Source of the DNA: Stromatinia cepivora
Lineage: Eukaryota > Ascomycota > Leotiomycetes > Helotiales > Sclerotiniaceae
Reading direction: 5' to 3'
Assembly (NCBI GenBank): GCA_014898415.1
Contig: RCTD01000019.1
Span: 496,001-560,000, forward strand
Length of the DNA: 64,000 bases
Numbering within the stretch: position 1 is the stretch's first letter; every line of letters starts with the position of its first letter. Below are positions 47,701 to 59,736 of the stretch, piece after piece. The notes under the pieces were generated by a model. That model was not told the DNA's origin and made no database searches. It saw only the letters and a list, made by a program, of their open reading frames with translations. The position numbers were made by a program, and so were the translations under genes.

Positions 47701-50700
47701 ATATTAGCAATTACCCCATCGAATACATTTATTTCGAATATACAAAAAAATCGATGATTATAGTATTACAGAAACGAAGCAGAGATAAACTTTTTTTTCA
47801 AAATATTAAATATATTTTGGTATACTTTGTTGAATATAAACTTAATATTTGCTTTAATAAATTTATTAAAAGATTTCGTTATTATACTATAATCCTTAAT
47901 AAACTATTAATAAAAATTACAAAAATCAAGGAATAATTAAATCTCTTTCATTATTATCAAAAAAGTCCAATTCTCAATTACCTCAATTTTTTCAAAGTTC
48001 ACCTTTATTCTTTTAATAAAAATAATAAAGCCCAAATACTTGATATATATAATATTGAATTCGTATTTTTGAGATTTATTTATAAATCAACAATTTCTAA
48101 TCATTCAAGAATTAATTTAATATAAATTTGATACTTTTTTTTATTTTCGGAATAGATTAGAATATTATCAAAATATATTATATAAAAAATATCTAAATAA
48201 TCAAATAGAATATTATTTATATAACACTAATAGATTATAAAATTATTTATTAATCCAAATAGTACAATCTTATATTTGTATAATCTATATCGAATTCAAA
48301 AGATAATATACTTTTCCGAAATAGGATTTATTCTTATACAATAGAAAGTTTGATGAATATCGAATTTGATAAAGATTTTAATATCGAAAAACTGAGAAAA
48401 TGTTTTATCAATTAAAAGAAGGGGATATCAATCCTTATGTGTTAAGGAATTCAATAATCTAAAGTTTATATAGAATTTTAAATTATTATTAGATTTCTTA
48501 ATGAATAAAATAAATATAATATAAAAAACTTAATTGAATTTAATAAAACCTTTATTGAGATTATCTATAATATATTCTTTGATGATTTTCAATTGTTCTA
48601 GGGACATTTTGTAAAACGGATTATAATATAAAGCTTGTTCTCCTTTACTTTCCAATATGATTTTATAATCATAAGATCGATTAAAAGATAAGATGTTTGA
48701 TTTATATTTGGAAAAAGCTTGATGATATTATCGATATTCAAATAGTATTTCAAATTCTAAATCGATTTCGGTTAATACTTGATCGAATTTCTTTTGAACT
48801 TTTGTATTTTTGAATTCGATTAAGGCAATTAGTACTTTTTTTTCTATATATCGTTTATTTTGTTGGAAATCTATTATATTATCAAGTTTTTTTAGAATAA
48901 TAATAAAAAGTTTAGTTTGTTTATCTCTTTGTATTCTAATTAGAATTTATTGGATTTGAATATATATAAATCGAGGATTTTGGACGATATATAGGGGAAG
49001 TATTTATAAATCTGTAATAATAGTATAATTGATTGGAAAGAAAATGAATTAAATTTGAAAGGAATCGGGACTTTTTTCTTTTCAATAAGAATCTGTATTA
49101 TATTCATATTTGAAGATTCTTATTATACATCATCAATTACAATTGATCTACTCAATTATAAATCTCTGCAATTCCAATATTCTTCGAATTGGTCATTTTA
49201 TCGATTAATATCTTATTGAATTAATCGATCGATCTTTTATTTACAAAAAAATGATTAAATAACAAAGAGATTATTCGAATAGAAAATAATACAGAATCTC
49301 TCTTTAAGTTATTCAAGATATCGATTGAAGCAATCGAATTTTGCTCGAGTTTTTGATAATCAAAGTCTATCTAAAATAATATTATAACTCTTTAATTTAA
49401 TAATAAGAAAAGGAATAAAAAATTGTTTATAGCTATTGATTATTAGATTAAGGAATATAAAATAGGTAATAATATAATCTTGTATACCATTATACTCTTT
49501 AATTTCAATTAAAATTTCAAGCGATATAATTCTTAATTTAAATATAGGAAATAAACAAATAAAGAATATAATATTAATAAAAGCAAATCCATTTGCTCTA
49601 AAATCAATAAATACTCTTGATCAATAAATATAACTATTTTTCGAAAGATTACAAAAAAAAATGAATACTTTTCCTTCTATAAACTTGATTAAATTAAAAA
49701 ATCTCATATCCCATATAACACTTAGAATAAAAACAGAATTTAAATATTTGGTTTTAAACGCTTTTTTTCTTTTAAATGAATATTCTATATAACTTCAATT
49801 ATAGCTTTTGAACTGAAATCTTTTTTGGTATTCTGATATTCTTTGAATTCTTTTATTTCTTTTTATACTATCTCAATCTTATTAAGATTATCGATATAAA
49901 GCATTGATATACATACTACTCCAGAAAAGGAAAAGAATAATAAACATTTAAAGTTCAAATAATTATTGGATATAACAAAATCAGTATATCCAGAAAGGGT
50001 ATTCTAAGATGGAAATGGTTTCGGGAATATAAAGGTTTCAAAATTGGAATTATTAAAGCTCCAAAAGGATTACAAGGAATTTGTAATAGTTATTGGTTTA
50101 TAAATAGCTATAAGGGTTTCTCGATTAATATAATATCAATTTTGTTTTTGTAATGAAACTTTGTTTTGATTTATTTTAATAAATATATTCGTGAATTCTT
50201 TTGTAATCTTATAATCTTTGATAGATATTGTTATTATTTGTAAAAGAAAATCGGAAATCTTTTGTTTGAGATCCTTAAATAGAATTTTATTATTGGTAAT
50301 TTCCGTTTGGGTAATAAGTAATCTGAATTTTCTATACCATTTTAGGAAATTGCTATATTGAGTTGTATTAAACATAACCCATATTTTATATTGAAAATGG
50401 GCATTATCGATTTCAACCAGGTTTCGATAAATCGCTACAAGTTGTTCGATCAATTCGAGTATTATGAGTTGGGGTACTTATATATAAAGAGTATGATAAT
50501 ATATTTGTACTTCCGATTCGATTTAATCGATTATATATATATAGTGTTGTGTTTTATTCTTAAATGATATAATATACAGTTCGAATCATTCTACGATTAA
50601 TAATTATTATAAACTAGCTTTAGATTCAATATTATCATTAAATTTAATAATAAGATTTGTAGATTTTGATATATATACATTTTGCTACGAATTATAATTA

Positions 50701-51746
50701 ATACAGAAATACAATCTTGATTGATTAAGTCGGTTTTTTGAATGAAGGGATCTTTGATTATTAGATGAATTGTTATTTTTTGAAAGGGAAGAAGAATTTT
50801 CGAAGGGTTTCGGGTGATTAGGTTGTTTGATCAAAGTTTTCTTCTTTTGATTTCGGGATTTTCGGGTTTGCTTGAATGAAAATCTTTAGATTTCGATTGA
50901 GGGAATAAGGGGAATCTTAGATACTATTGTTGATCTGGATATCTATATAGGTATTATTTGAGGTTCAAAAGGAAATTGTATTGTTGTAGAGTTTATCGTT
51001 ATTATAATTTTCAATTATCGATTCTCCTTTTTTAAATTTATAATCATTATATAGAGATCTTATAATTGTAATAATGGTTTGGAAAGAACAATTGAATTGT
51101 TGGGAGTATTAGTTTTATATATTGGAATCTTCTTTTTATTAATCTTCTTTTTTTCAATAGTAATGTTATTTAATCCTATATTTATATTTTCTTTGAAGAA
51201 TTGTTGAAATAATTAAAGAGAAGGAAAGGATTCCTTAGAATATACTTTCAAAGGTTCGGAGTATATAGGAGGAGGAGTTTGTTGTATTATAAAAATGATG
51301 GTACATTTCTAAAGGGGTTTATTTTCATCGATTAAATCGAAATAAATCTTTTTCCTTTAGATATAATGTTTGTAAAAGTTCATCTAAAAAGGTATTATTA
51401 AAGTGAAATATTATTTGGAAGGCTATTAGATGGTCGGATATTTGTAAATGAATTGTAGATAATATGATGCACAAGAGCCATAGTAGAGTTGAATAAACAG
51501 GGTCAATTATGTTCTTTAGAATCTATAATTGAAGAATTATAGCTTGTAAGGAACGATTAGATATATATATATACAAATACTCATTTGTGAGCTGTAGGGC
51601 TGTGCGCATGTATTATTAGGGTCATCATTCTACTATACTAAATCATATGAATCATAATATATATGTATGAACGATCAGCTTATTAATTGATATAGGAGAT
51701 AAGAGGTATCACGTGGTTAGCCTCCTGTGGTTCACGATTCGTGACA
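44701..51746 (-). mobile_element. Complete Ty3/Gypsy element K inserted in an older K LTR
   Basis: A 7,046-bp element has 284-bp LTRs at 44701-44984 (end eroded) and 51463-51746, and TSD ATCTA at 44696-44700 and 51747-51751. The polypurine tract reads, on the minus strand, AAAGGGAAAAA just before the left LTR. This agrees with the coding strand. Internal genes are decayed. The target was a solo LTR of the same family, so K was active at least twice. Confidence 0.92.
46500..50560 (-). pseudogene. Gag-pol of element K (decayed)
   Basis: Read on the minus strand: a Gag-like frame at 50136-50453, RT from about 48,600 to 48,000 (NKGFIKF, then RYRLYKYKIVLFGLIN and YFDNILIYSE at the YxDD position), and RNase H near 47,700-47,400 (MITVELNYEIYNKEML, then IYIDYKVLKYFM). 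Integrase-like remnants lie below 47.3 kb. Numerous stops show RIP-type decay. Confidence 0.8.
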
Positions 51747-51970
51747 ATCTACAATTGAAGAATTATGACTCGTAAGGAGCAACTAGATATATATACACAA
51801 ATATTTATTCGTAAGTTGCGGGGCTGTGTGTATGCATTATTAAGGTCATTATTTTATTATACTAAATTATATAAATTGTAATATATATGCATAGATGATT
51901 AATTCATCAATTGATATGGGAGATAAGAGGTATCATGTGATTAGCCTCCTGTGGTTCACGATTCGTGACA
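51747..51970 (-). repeat. Old solo K LTR, right part
   Basis: Continuation of the K LTR from ATCTACAATTG to TTCGTGACA. The first five bases are the duplicated target ATCTA. AATAT follows at 51971-51975 and matches the left flank of the old LTR. Confidence 0.9.
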
Positions 51971-51975
51971 AATAT

Positions 51976-53340
51976 TACTTCAAATTTGAAAATCCTTTTG
52001 GGATAATTATATTCTTGATTAATAAAATCATCTATATTAATTTTAAATACTTTGATTGCTTGATTATTGATTTGAAAATCATACGAATTATTCGAATTCA
52101 TAATTTTAGTAGAAAAATTCATAGCTCAAAAAATTACGTTTTGGACACACGTTATGAAATTGAATGTATTGAAATGGAATGTAGCATATGCCGCACGATA
52201 AACATCCCCTCATTTGAAGATGCGCCAGATAACTTTCGTCAAACCTTTAAAAGTTTTTCAAGGTTTAAACTAAAGCTTTTACGAAAATGGTATAGTTCTT
52301 CTGGGAGGCATTCCTATACTATTATTGCAACTGGCTCAGAATATGGGTCTGTTCCATGTTAACCCCCTAGCTCTTCGTATATGGAGAGATATGCAGTCGA
52401 GTCAAGCGCATATTGCTGCAAACCGAGTAATTATTTACACATCTACTTGAAATCATCTTTATCATAACGTTAATTTGGAAGGCCGGCTACGTCAGGCAGT
52501 GACTTCCTCCTGATTCTTAATAAACCATTTCGGTCTTATAAAGACTCTGTACCTCGGGTCAAATTCCCAGAGGAATTTTAGATCTTCGGCTGGACGGGTC
52601 AGTATTTTGAATTGATAGTTGAGGAGTTAACATGCCTTGAAATGCGTTTCGAAACGTATGGCAATAGTGTGGACGAGCTACATTGCCTGAGTCGCTCATT
52701 TAAAGCTATAATTTGTTCTGTTCAGTATAGGACCCCTAGCCTATTTGGATCTTTGATAACCCACCGCAACGATAACATCTCTCTTTAGATGTCGCACTGT
52801 CAAGGCAGTTGTTAGAAATGAGAGCGGCAACATTTGGGGAGGTGATTATTACTCTTGAGGAAAGTTCGCCGTATCTCTGCATTTATTGCTTGAGTGTGTC
52901 TGCGCATATGATTCACACCAGAAAAGTACTGTTTCGTGTAAACATCCGCAACATCGACGTTTCAATAGGAACTGACACATTTTTTATCGTATAACTCTCA
53001 TGAATGAGTATCTGATCCTGATAAGATCTAATGATGGAAACGTAGTGTATTTAACCTATTTTTGCTGTCAAATGAAGGTTCTTCCCGTAGGAGTGCTTCA
53101 TCTGTTTGTTCAACAGTGGATAGTGACATTTTCAACGACCAATGGCTTGAACGTTTGCTTTTCAAGTAAGGTTAAAATGTATATTCAAGACCCTCCCCCC
53201 GGCCATCAGGACTACATGGCCATGGGTAAGACGCAGCCAGTATCTTCCCACTCCGGCTTTTTATTTCCTTTTATTTATACAATATTACGATTGGGCAGAT
53301 TTCTACCCCCCATATATCTGAATTTGCATCACCATGTATA
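51976..53340. other. Degenerate, partly coding-like DNA
   Basis: Short open pieces occur (51895-52362 with a Cys-rich stretch ECIEMECSICRT, 52809-52994, 53000-53341), but none shows a known domain or a consistent exon structure. It could be the remains of one or two genes. Confidence 0.3.
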
Positions 53341-55062
53341 ATTGCTCTTATCATTATTCTCCTCTCTCCAAGAAAGCCAAAAGATCTCAATTTGGTACTC
53401 TCTAGACAAGAACTTGCCAAAATGCCTGAATCACCGCAAGCCGCAAAGCCAAGTCCCGAAGCCGAACGACGACAGCTCCACGAACTTCAAACCCTTTACC
53501 ATTTACACACAACCGATTGCCCTGATGATCATCTAGATCTTTTAATCAAGTGGAATCCTGTGCGAAGAGATCTCTGTTAGACGAGATGATTACACGGGTT
53601 CACCCATCGAAAGAAAAATTACTTCCATCAAAACAACGTGTCTCTGAGGAGGTTCTCAAAACAACAGTTGACGACTCTTTCCAATTATCCGACATCAGCA
53701 AATCGTTGCTAGATCAAATGCTACGGAATATTGTTAGTGGTATACAGTTTCCTGACCTAGTGATGACATCATTGGGCTACAATCGCTCATCAATCTAAGA
53801 AGTTATTAGAGAAATCACCACTGTTACAAAAGTATTTGCGCAAATGCTGCCTCCAGAACTCGACTGCACTAACATGATGCCACCAAATGAGCATCCACTC
53901 ACTTATTAAGTACTTTCGATGATCCAGAAATGCACAGTCAGGCCTTCCTTTGACCCTATGCGCGTGTTTTTCAATGATTTTTGCACCAGTCCGTGAAGTG
54001 TACAACGAGACCATAAACTACGAAATATCGTCAAAAATATACAAAGCGACATACAAAATCATCTACCAAAAGGAAGAATCAAGAATATAGACGTTGAAGG
54101 GATCCCGAGGTCAATGTTTCTGCTGAGTGTAAATGCTATTGTAATGGATGGGAGGCACAGCATATTAGAAATAGCGATACAGTTCTCGGAGCTAGAAGCA
54201 AAGCAGTGTAGTCGATGGGTGGTTTGGGTACATAGGTTGGGTACAGTTAACCACGGTTATGGGCAGATTGGGTTCGAAATTTCGTTTATTTATCAATCAT
54301 AAATTGATTATAGATTTTAGATTTGGTAAATTATAATTTAAATAATCCAAGTATATATATTGTAATTATTTATTTGTTGATTATCGATTTTACTTTATTA
54401 AAGAAAGAATTATTTTAAAATAAAAAACAAAGATATCAAAATTTGAAGTTTTTTTTATCCTATTTGATTTTTATATAAAAAATATATATAAAATACAAAT
54501 ACAATCTATTTTTTTTTTAATATTAAGATTTATTATAAAATTCAATCAAAATTTAAAACTATTCTCAAATTTCAAAATATAAAATTATTCCCAAAAAATT
54601 TTACAGTTAATTATAAATACCTATAATTTTTGATAAGTATTTTTTTTAAATCATTAATAAACGATTATTAGGTTATAATTTCTTCAATTCATTACTTACA
54701 GTTTAGATTAGTTTTTTTAAAAAAAGAGTACGGTTAACCACCCATCGACTACACTGAAGCAAAGTACGCTCCTCAGTATGATAAAAATTTCGGCATATCC
54801 GAAAAGGCAACAAAGGTAACTCCTCGCATTCCTGATATTATTACCACCAGCTAATATTCCCGAGTCATTGCTTTATGGGACAACCACTTCAAATCCATCA
54901 GCAAATCGAATAAATCTACCTCACTATGCTACATCAGGTCATTTAGCATACACTCTACAAACTAGCTTGGAAGGTACTCAGACTACGCAAATATCCAAAA
55001 ACCCGATGCTGATCGCTTCAATCTGTCATCCTGATTCTGCCGAAGACAAAACTATAACCTGA
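53341..55062 (+). pseudogene. Broken gene of unknown family, interrupted by a MITE
   Basis: Open pieces follow each other on the plus strand: 53392-53580 (PSPEAERRQLHELQTLYHLH), 53550-53798, then a frame near 54,010-54,203 ending ILEIAIQFSELEAK. Removing the MITE and one copy of its target restores reading from ELEAK into the following YAPQYDKNFGISEKATK at about 54,765-54,815. A GTAACT donor and CCAG acceptor may follow, leading into the frame at 54868-55062. Several stops occur (53,799; 53,908; 53,953). The family is not recognised. Confidence 0.4.
54204..54756. mobile_element. hAT-type MITE, 553 bp
   Basis: Terminal inverted repeats are at least 21 bp and perfect (CAGTGTAGTCGATGGGTGGT at the left end and its complement at the right). 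A perfect 8-bp TSD, AAGCAAAG, lies at 54196-54203 and 54757-54764. An 8-bp TSD and a CAG-type terminus are hallmarks of the hAT superfamily. The interior is AT-rich and has no ORF, so the element is non-autonomous. It sits inside a former reading frame. Confidence 0.93.
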
Positions 55063-56609
55063 TCAAACCATACAAACTCACTTGCACCGAAACCTAAGAT
55101 TCAAATTCCAAGTTCACGAAAGCCTAGTGGTAAATACACTACTTCCAAGAACATTCGCAGCACGAAAAGCCGGAACCAAAAACACACAAGACGCGCGTAC
55201 ACCGAACGGAAGCCCCGCACTATATGCCGGCACCCCTTCTCTGAGGAACTTGCTCCCAGGCACGCAAGACGCTGCACTGACGCGGAAACACAATGCCATT
55301 TTTGCCAGGTAGATTTGAAGGAAAACTGTCATCTCAAGTCTCACATGACAAGCAAACCATACTACTGAGATAATTAACGGGGCTAGCACAATGTGGGAAG
55401 CAAGTGTTGGAAGGATACAATTTTCCTAAGTTTGGGTTCATCAAACGAAAAAGCCTCGTGGATCTAAAGCCAGAGGCAGCATTAAAATATCGTTGGATAC
55501 TCTCTCAACATACCACGATAAAATAACAGCATCTCATAGAAATACCTCATGTGATAACCTTGTCATTATTAAAGGTCATTGAGTCTACAGTCCCTGTACG
55601 TTTTACTCCTCGTTCCCATCCTCATCCTCGTCCCAAACTTTCAAATTTAAATACTAATTTGTCGTTCAATATCAGCAGTGCTTGCCTAGATTGCGCAATA
55701 TCAAGAGAAAATGCTTATTACAGGTGCTGAGTTGTGGGTTGGGGAATAGAAGCGAAATCCTCTGAAGTGGTGTTGTCGCTAGAGGAGGATTCCGAAATGT
55801 GTTGAAGAGATTCCGAAGCTTGGTTTGGTGCAGTCTCCGCTCTCAAGCTCTTACCGAGGGTCAAAATTTTCAGGTTGGCGGAAAACTTTGAGTTAGTTGA
55901 GCTGTGAGATATCGTTTAATTCAACTATCTTGTCACAAATCTCGATAAGTCAGTCACATGAGTACAAAAGTTGTCCAATTTGATGTAAAATTTTGACCAG
56001 GTGTATCGCTATTACTACGGCCATAATCCTCACGTCCCTGATTGAAACCATACTCTTTGACACATTCTCACCATAAAATCATTGTTGAGATACACAAGAT
56101 ATTAAAACCGAATGTGGAATTCCAGCAACAGAGTAGATTCATACCAGTAGAATTATTTTACCGACAAATTTAGCCGAGCGAGAGAAGTGGAGGGGAGCAC
56201 GGGACTTGGGGTTTGAAGATGCGGGCGGTAACAGGAAATGGTTGCACGGATCAAAGGGGGAAGGGTTACCGAGAATGGTATTGTAATTCGTCAAGCGAGA
56301 GATTCGGTGGCATTTTCAAGGATACAAGGAAAGACTTTGATGTTTTGCAAAAAAAGAAAATACCGTATACTATACTGTCCATAATCAAATTTGGAATCTA
56401 TTGACGTAGGTTTCAAATTCACTTCTTATGAAGGAAGAGGTGTGCATTTCTCGTATCTTTCTAGCATAAGAGTGAGCTATGTGTGGCAGTGTATCCAGAG
56501 CTTTTTAAACGAAGTCCTTCTAAATTTGTAAGGGCCACGATTTTATACCTAAAAAGACATAAATTCTTCAAATAATTTGATTGTTTCGAATGATTTTGGC
56601 TGCAATCTA
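55063..56609. other. Intergenic, no confident gene
   Basis: Overlapping short ORFs on both strands at 55082-55389 are probably shadows of each other. The rest shows no domain, repeat or RNA that I can support. Confidence 0.4.
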
Positions 56610-56861
56610 TTATTGTCGGACTGCAAAGCCCTCTATCACTTGCTCTCCTTCAGCGTTCACGACTCCATTCGACGGCTTCCTATCAACAATTTCCCGTATG
56701 GAGAATTCAAATAATCTCGTAGCCATACGAGAATTCATGGCCTGAGCTTCAGTCGATCTGATACTGTAATATATATTGCAATACAATCCCCAGTGCAGTC
56801 GATCAGACATGTCTAGCATCGGCGAGTATCTTAAGTCTCTGGTTAATCTCCGTAAGTCCAT
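56610..56861 (-). other. Unassigned 83-codon ORF
   Basis: A true ATG at 56861 starts an open frame with balanced composition (MDLRRLTRDLRYSPMLDMSD). No domain is recognised and no flanking exons were found. It could be a small gene, an exon or chance. Confidence 0.25.
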
Positions 56862-57129
56862 ATCATCGTTTCAAAGGGCCGGGTGAGATCGCAATCCATG
56901 ATTTGCAATGAATTAGAAGAATTGAAAGTTGACAACGATTGCAAGTGATAAGATCTATCGCAAGTGTCTAGATAGATTCACGAGGGATGTTTAGCCAGTC
57001 CTAGCTGAGCACGTTTTCTCATCCCCTATTCCTAGAGAGCTGATTGATGTCTTACCAGCTCTACTTCATGTAATGCAATACGTGCAATATATACCAGACT
57101 AAAAGGTCCTGGTTATAACAAGACAAACA

Positions 57130-57234
57130 TCCCTCGTGGCGCAATTGGCTAGCGCGTTCGACTGTTATTCTGGGTTTACACCAATCACGAAGTTCGAGAT
57201 CGAGAGGTTGGTGGTTCAAGCCCACCCGAGGGAG
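57130..57234 (+). tRNA. tRNA-Asn(GTT) with intron
   Basis: Acceptor stem TCCCTCG/CGAGGGA, a D-arm with GCGC stems, and an anticodon stem TTCGA/TCGAG around a CTGTTA-A loop, giving anticodon GTT. An intron of about 31 nt sits directly after position 37. The T-arm is GGTGG-TTCAAGC-CCACC (57210-57226). The discriminator base is G, as in eukaryotic tRNA-Asn. A T5 run at 57242-57246 would end Pol III transcription. Confidence 0.95.
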
Positions 57235-57241
57235 AGTAATC

Positions 57242-57246
57242 TTTTT
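57242..57246 (+). terminator. Pol III terminator of tRNA-Asn
   Basis: Five consecutive T residues lie eight bases after the discriminator base. Confidence 0.7.
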
Positions 57247-57376
57247 GCTGTCCTTTCCCCTCTCCCGCTGTTGTGATTGACACTTTTGGTATCTTGGGGG
57301 TGCAGTTCTTTTTGCTGGAAGAATACTGGAAGCAAGGGAGCGACATCTTGGTCCGTGCGTTCGAAGCCTTCAAGCA

Positions 57377-57393
57377 GGTGGTTCAAGCCCACC
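57377..57393 (+). repeat. Extra copy of the tRNA-Asn T-arm
   Basis: Seventeen bases (GGTGGTTCAAGCCCACC) repeat the T-arm/B-box of the tRNA 167 bp upstream. GCGTTCGA is also shared 5' of it. The rest of the cloverleaf is not recognisable. This is a likely tRNA gene relic. Confidence 0.5.
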
Positions 57394-57733
57394 TGATGTT
57401 GTGCATTTCTCTTGCTTTCTTTTCGCCCTCCATGTACTTTGCAAAGGAATGTGGGTGTAGTGGAGAGATAGGACTAAGCGATTGTGGGTAGGGTTGAACG
57501 CCTTGTGGAGTACGTTTGCTCAAAGTGGATCTAATTGGGTAAAAAGTAACTGAAAGGCTCCGAAGTGGGTGCCATATCAAGCTTTTTTCAACATGCGTGA
57601 AAATTTCTATCAGACTGGGTATCGAATTTCCGAGCAAAAGACTAGAATTTTGGATCTCGTGCCAGAATCGACCAAGTAGCCATTTCTTAGGAAGTTGTTG
57701 CCGAAAATGTCCAAAAAGAACCAAAAGATATGT

Positions 57734-57849
57734 TGATGAGAGTGGGATTCGAACCCACGCCTATTACTAGACCAGGAGATTGTAAACAACCTTTTGTTAA
57801 GAGTTTAACACCTTAACCTGGCGCCTTAGACCAACTCGGCCATCTCACC
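57734..57849 (-). tRNA. tRNA-Leu(AAG) with intron
   Basis: On the minus strand: acceptor GGTGAGA/TCTCATC, a D-arm with GGTCTAAGGC, anticodon stem CCAGG/CCTGG with loop TTAAGG-T (anticodon AAG, read as IAG), and an intron of about 33 nt after position 37. A long variable arm marks a class II tRNA. The T-arm is GTGGG-TTCGAAT-CCCAC and the discriminator base is A, as expected for Leu. Confidence 0.95.
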
Positions 57850-58226
57850 TATTTGTTGTCCACGATGTCTCAGGTTTGACATATGAAGATATTTTCAAGC
57901 GAAGCAAACTGATAAAGGAGGGACTCTCCTCTCCACGTGATCATTAAAAGTCCCCATTGCACAACACATTCTGATATTGAATTTGATAAATTTCTGTGTT
58001 TTTGATTCGTTGAAACAAGACATAGCTTCACTTCAGAGGGGTATTGTGCTAGTAGAAACTTGGGTAGTAATTCCTTGATTCATTTGTTCCTAAAGGAGGA
58101 CCTTGTCCCCTGAACTTTCTTTCCTTGAGAGTGATGCAACCCCTCCCATTCAAAATCTATGTATCTCCACCGTAACGCCTCGCTAGTCCTTCGTATGCTT
58201 TTGAAACATTGTGACTCTCACTTAGA
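57850..58226. other. Intergenic between tRNA-Leu and TRM7
   Basis: No gene seen. It contains the upstream flank of the tRNA and the 3' flank of TRM7. Confidence 0.5.
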
Positions 58227-59482
58227 CTACCCTGTGGTAGTTTTTCCATATGCCCCACCTGCAGCCTTCCTCATCTCAAGAGCTCTCTTGTATGGAGGTG
58301 CCGTTGGAGGTTGTACTGGATCAAGTGTAATTCGATCCTTTGGTAAATGATATGAAGCATCAGCGTCATAACCAGATAAATCTCCACATGCCAAAAATGG
58401 AGCTATCCATCTTCCCGATTTTCGGGACTTGGCTTCATCAGTAGGAAGTTTAACTTCCCATATTCCATCTTCTCTTAGTGTCGTTGTCTTGATTTGAGTT
58501 TCGGACCAAGTCCCGTCTTTAGGATTTTGTGAATGGGTAGGTGAAACTATTGGCTCTTGACTAACAGCTGCATCGACCATTTTAGATAATCTATCCCCAA
58601 CACCCACTGGATCTTCCATACTAGCTTTGAATCCTTCCGGAGGTTGGAAATTTAGACAGACAATGAAAGCTTCCACACTGCTTGCACGACTTGATCTTGG
58701 TTTTGCAACGACGACTCGCTCAAAGAATATCTTCAATTGTGCGAAGAGAAGATCAACATTTCTCCCCCGGAAAATCTTCGCAACAAATTTCCCACCTGGA
58801 CGAAGGACACAAAGTGCAAGATTTAAAGCTGCGAAAAGTAATTGTGATTGAACATATATGTCTAGATCATGAAGACCTGTAACATCAGGAGCACCATCAC
58901 TAATAACGAGATCCACAAGGTTGGAGGCTTGTTGAGAGAGGGATTTCGGATCATAAGACGAATCGAGAGCACTTAGGAGCAATGGAACTGTAGCCGGATG
59001 TGTAATATCTGCCCGAAGTGTTATGATTCCTTGTAAAGGACTCATGGGTTGTAAATCGATAGCCACAATTTTGACATCCTTCTTTGGTTTCAACTCGGAC
59101 AGATCTGGCGTCTGCTTCTCCTCTGATATAGGCTGGGTTGCAATTCCAAGTATGTTTTGTCGCATTCTTGCCTCCTTATCTTCCCATGCTGCTCGACCAA
59201 ACTTTTCTCCTTTGATCAAGACTCGGGACAAAACTTGAGACCAACTTCCTGGGGCAGCACAAAGGTCGACAACTCGAGTGACATCAGAGAAAAGATCAAA
59301 TTCTAATATTGAGTTAGTCACAGTACGGACTTTACGCAATACAAGACTGCTGCAGTAGTTCTTTAGTGGGGTTCAATGCCTTCATCAAGTTGTAATAATT
59401 TGAAAGCACTTCGAGCTCTCCATCCTTGTTCTTTCGCGAGTCTGTAGTAAGCATCCCGCTTATCTTTTGAGGATTTTCCCAT
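58227..59482 (-). CDS. TRM7: tRNA 2'-O-methyltransferase Trm7 (FtsJ/RrmJ family)
   Basis: Trm7 methylates the ribose of anticodon-loop positions 32 and 34 of tRNA-Phe, -Trp and -Leu in the cytoplasm, with Trm732 and Trm734 as partners (established). Exon 1 is 59482-59380 and exon 2 is 59302-58227, 392 residues in total. The start [20 protein letters not shown] is the family's N-terminus. The K-D-K-E tetrad is visible: Lys28 in RSAFKL, Asp in VISDGAPD, Lys in GGKFVAKIF and Glu in SSVEAF. The SAM site is [16 protein letters not shown]. The 77-nt intron begins GC, not GT (AG|GCATTG...ACTAAC...TATTAG), which gives LQLDE-EFDLF at the joint exactly as in relatives. No GT donor fits. A charged insert between the SAM motif and [10 protein letters not shown] makes it longer than the yeast protein. 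It is divergent from MAK5. Confidence 0.93.
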
Positions 59483-59736
59483 CTTTGGGAATAGGATGAG
59501 TATGAACGAACAAACTTGTGGGGAATAATTGAAGACATCGATGAATGATTCAATCGATTTTTTGCGACAAGGCTGAACCACTTAACTAGCGCAGGGCTGA
59601 AAGGCTAGACCGACAGGGTTATTGACAGGGATCTCCGGAAAAAAAAGTTATGATAATGCTTTTCTGAAGAGAAGTGAGTTAACTCGAGACAACAAGAAAA
59701 TAAAAGAATATCGACCTCGACTATTTTTGATTAGAA
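59483..59736. promoter_or_regulatory. Bidirectional promoter region of TRM7 and MAK5
   Basis: The start codons of TRM7 (minus) and MAK5 (plus) are 254 bp apart, so both promoters must lie in or near this gap. Co-regulation of two translation-apparatus genes is plausible but not shown by the sequence. Confidence 0.6.

Noticed and set aside
57185..57373. Minus-strand ORF ending SGGLEPPTSRSRTS
   Set aside because: This peptide is the antisense translation of the T-arm and 3' part of tRNA-Asn, a well-known spurious call.
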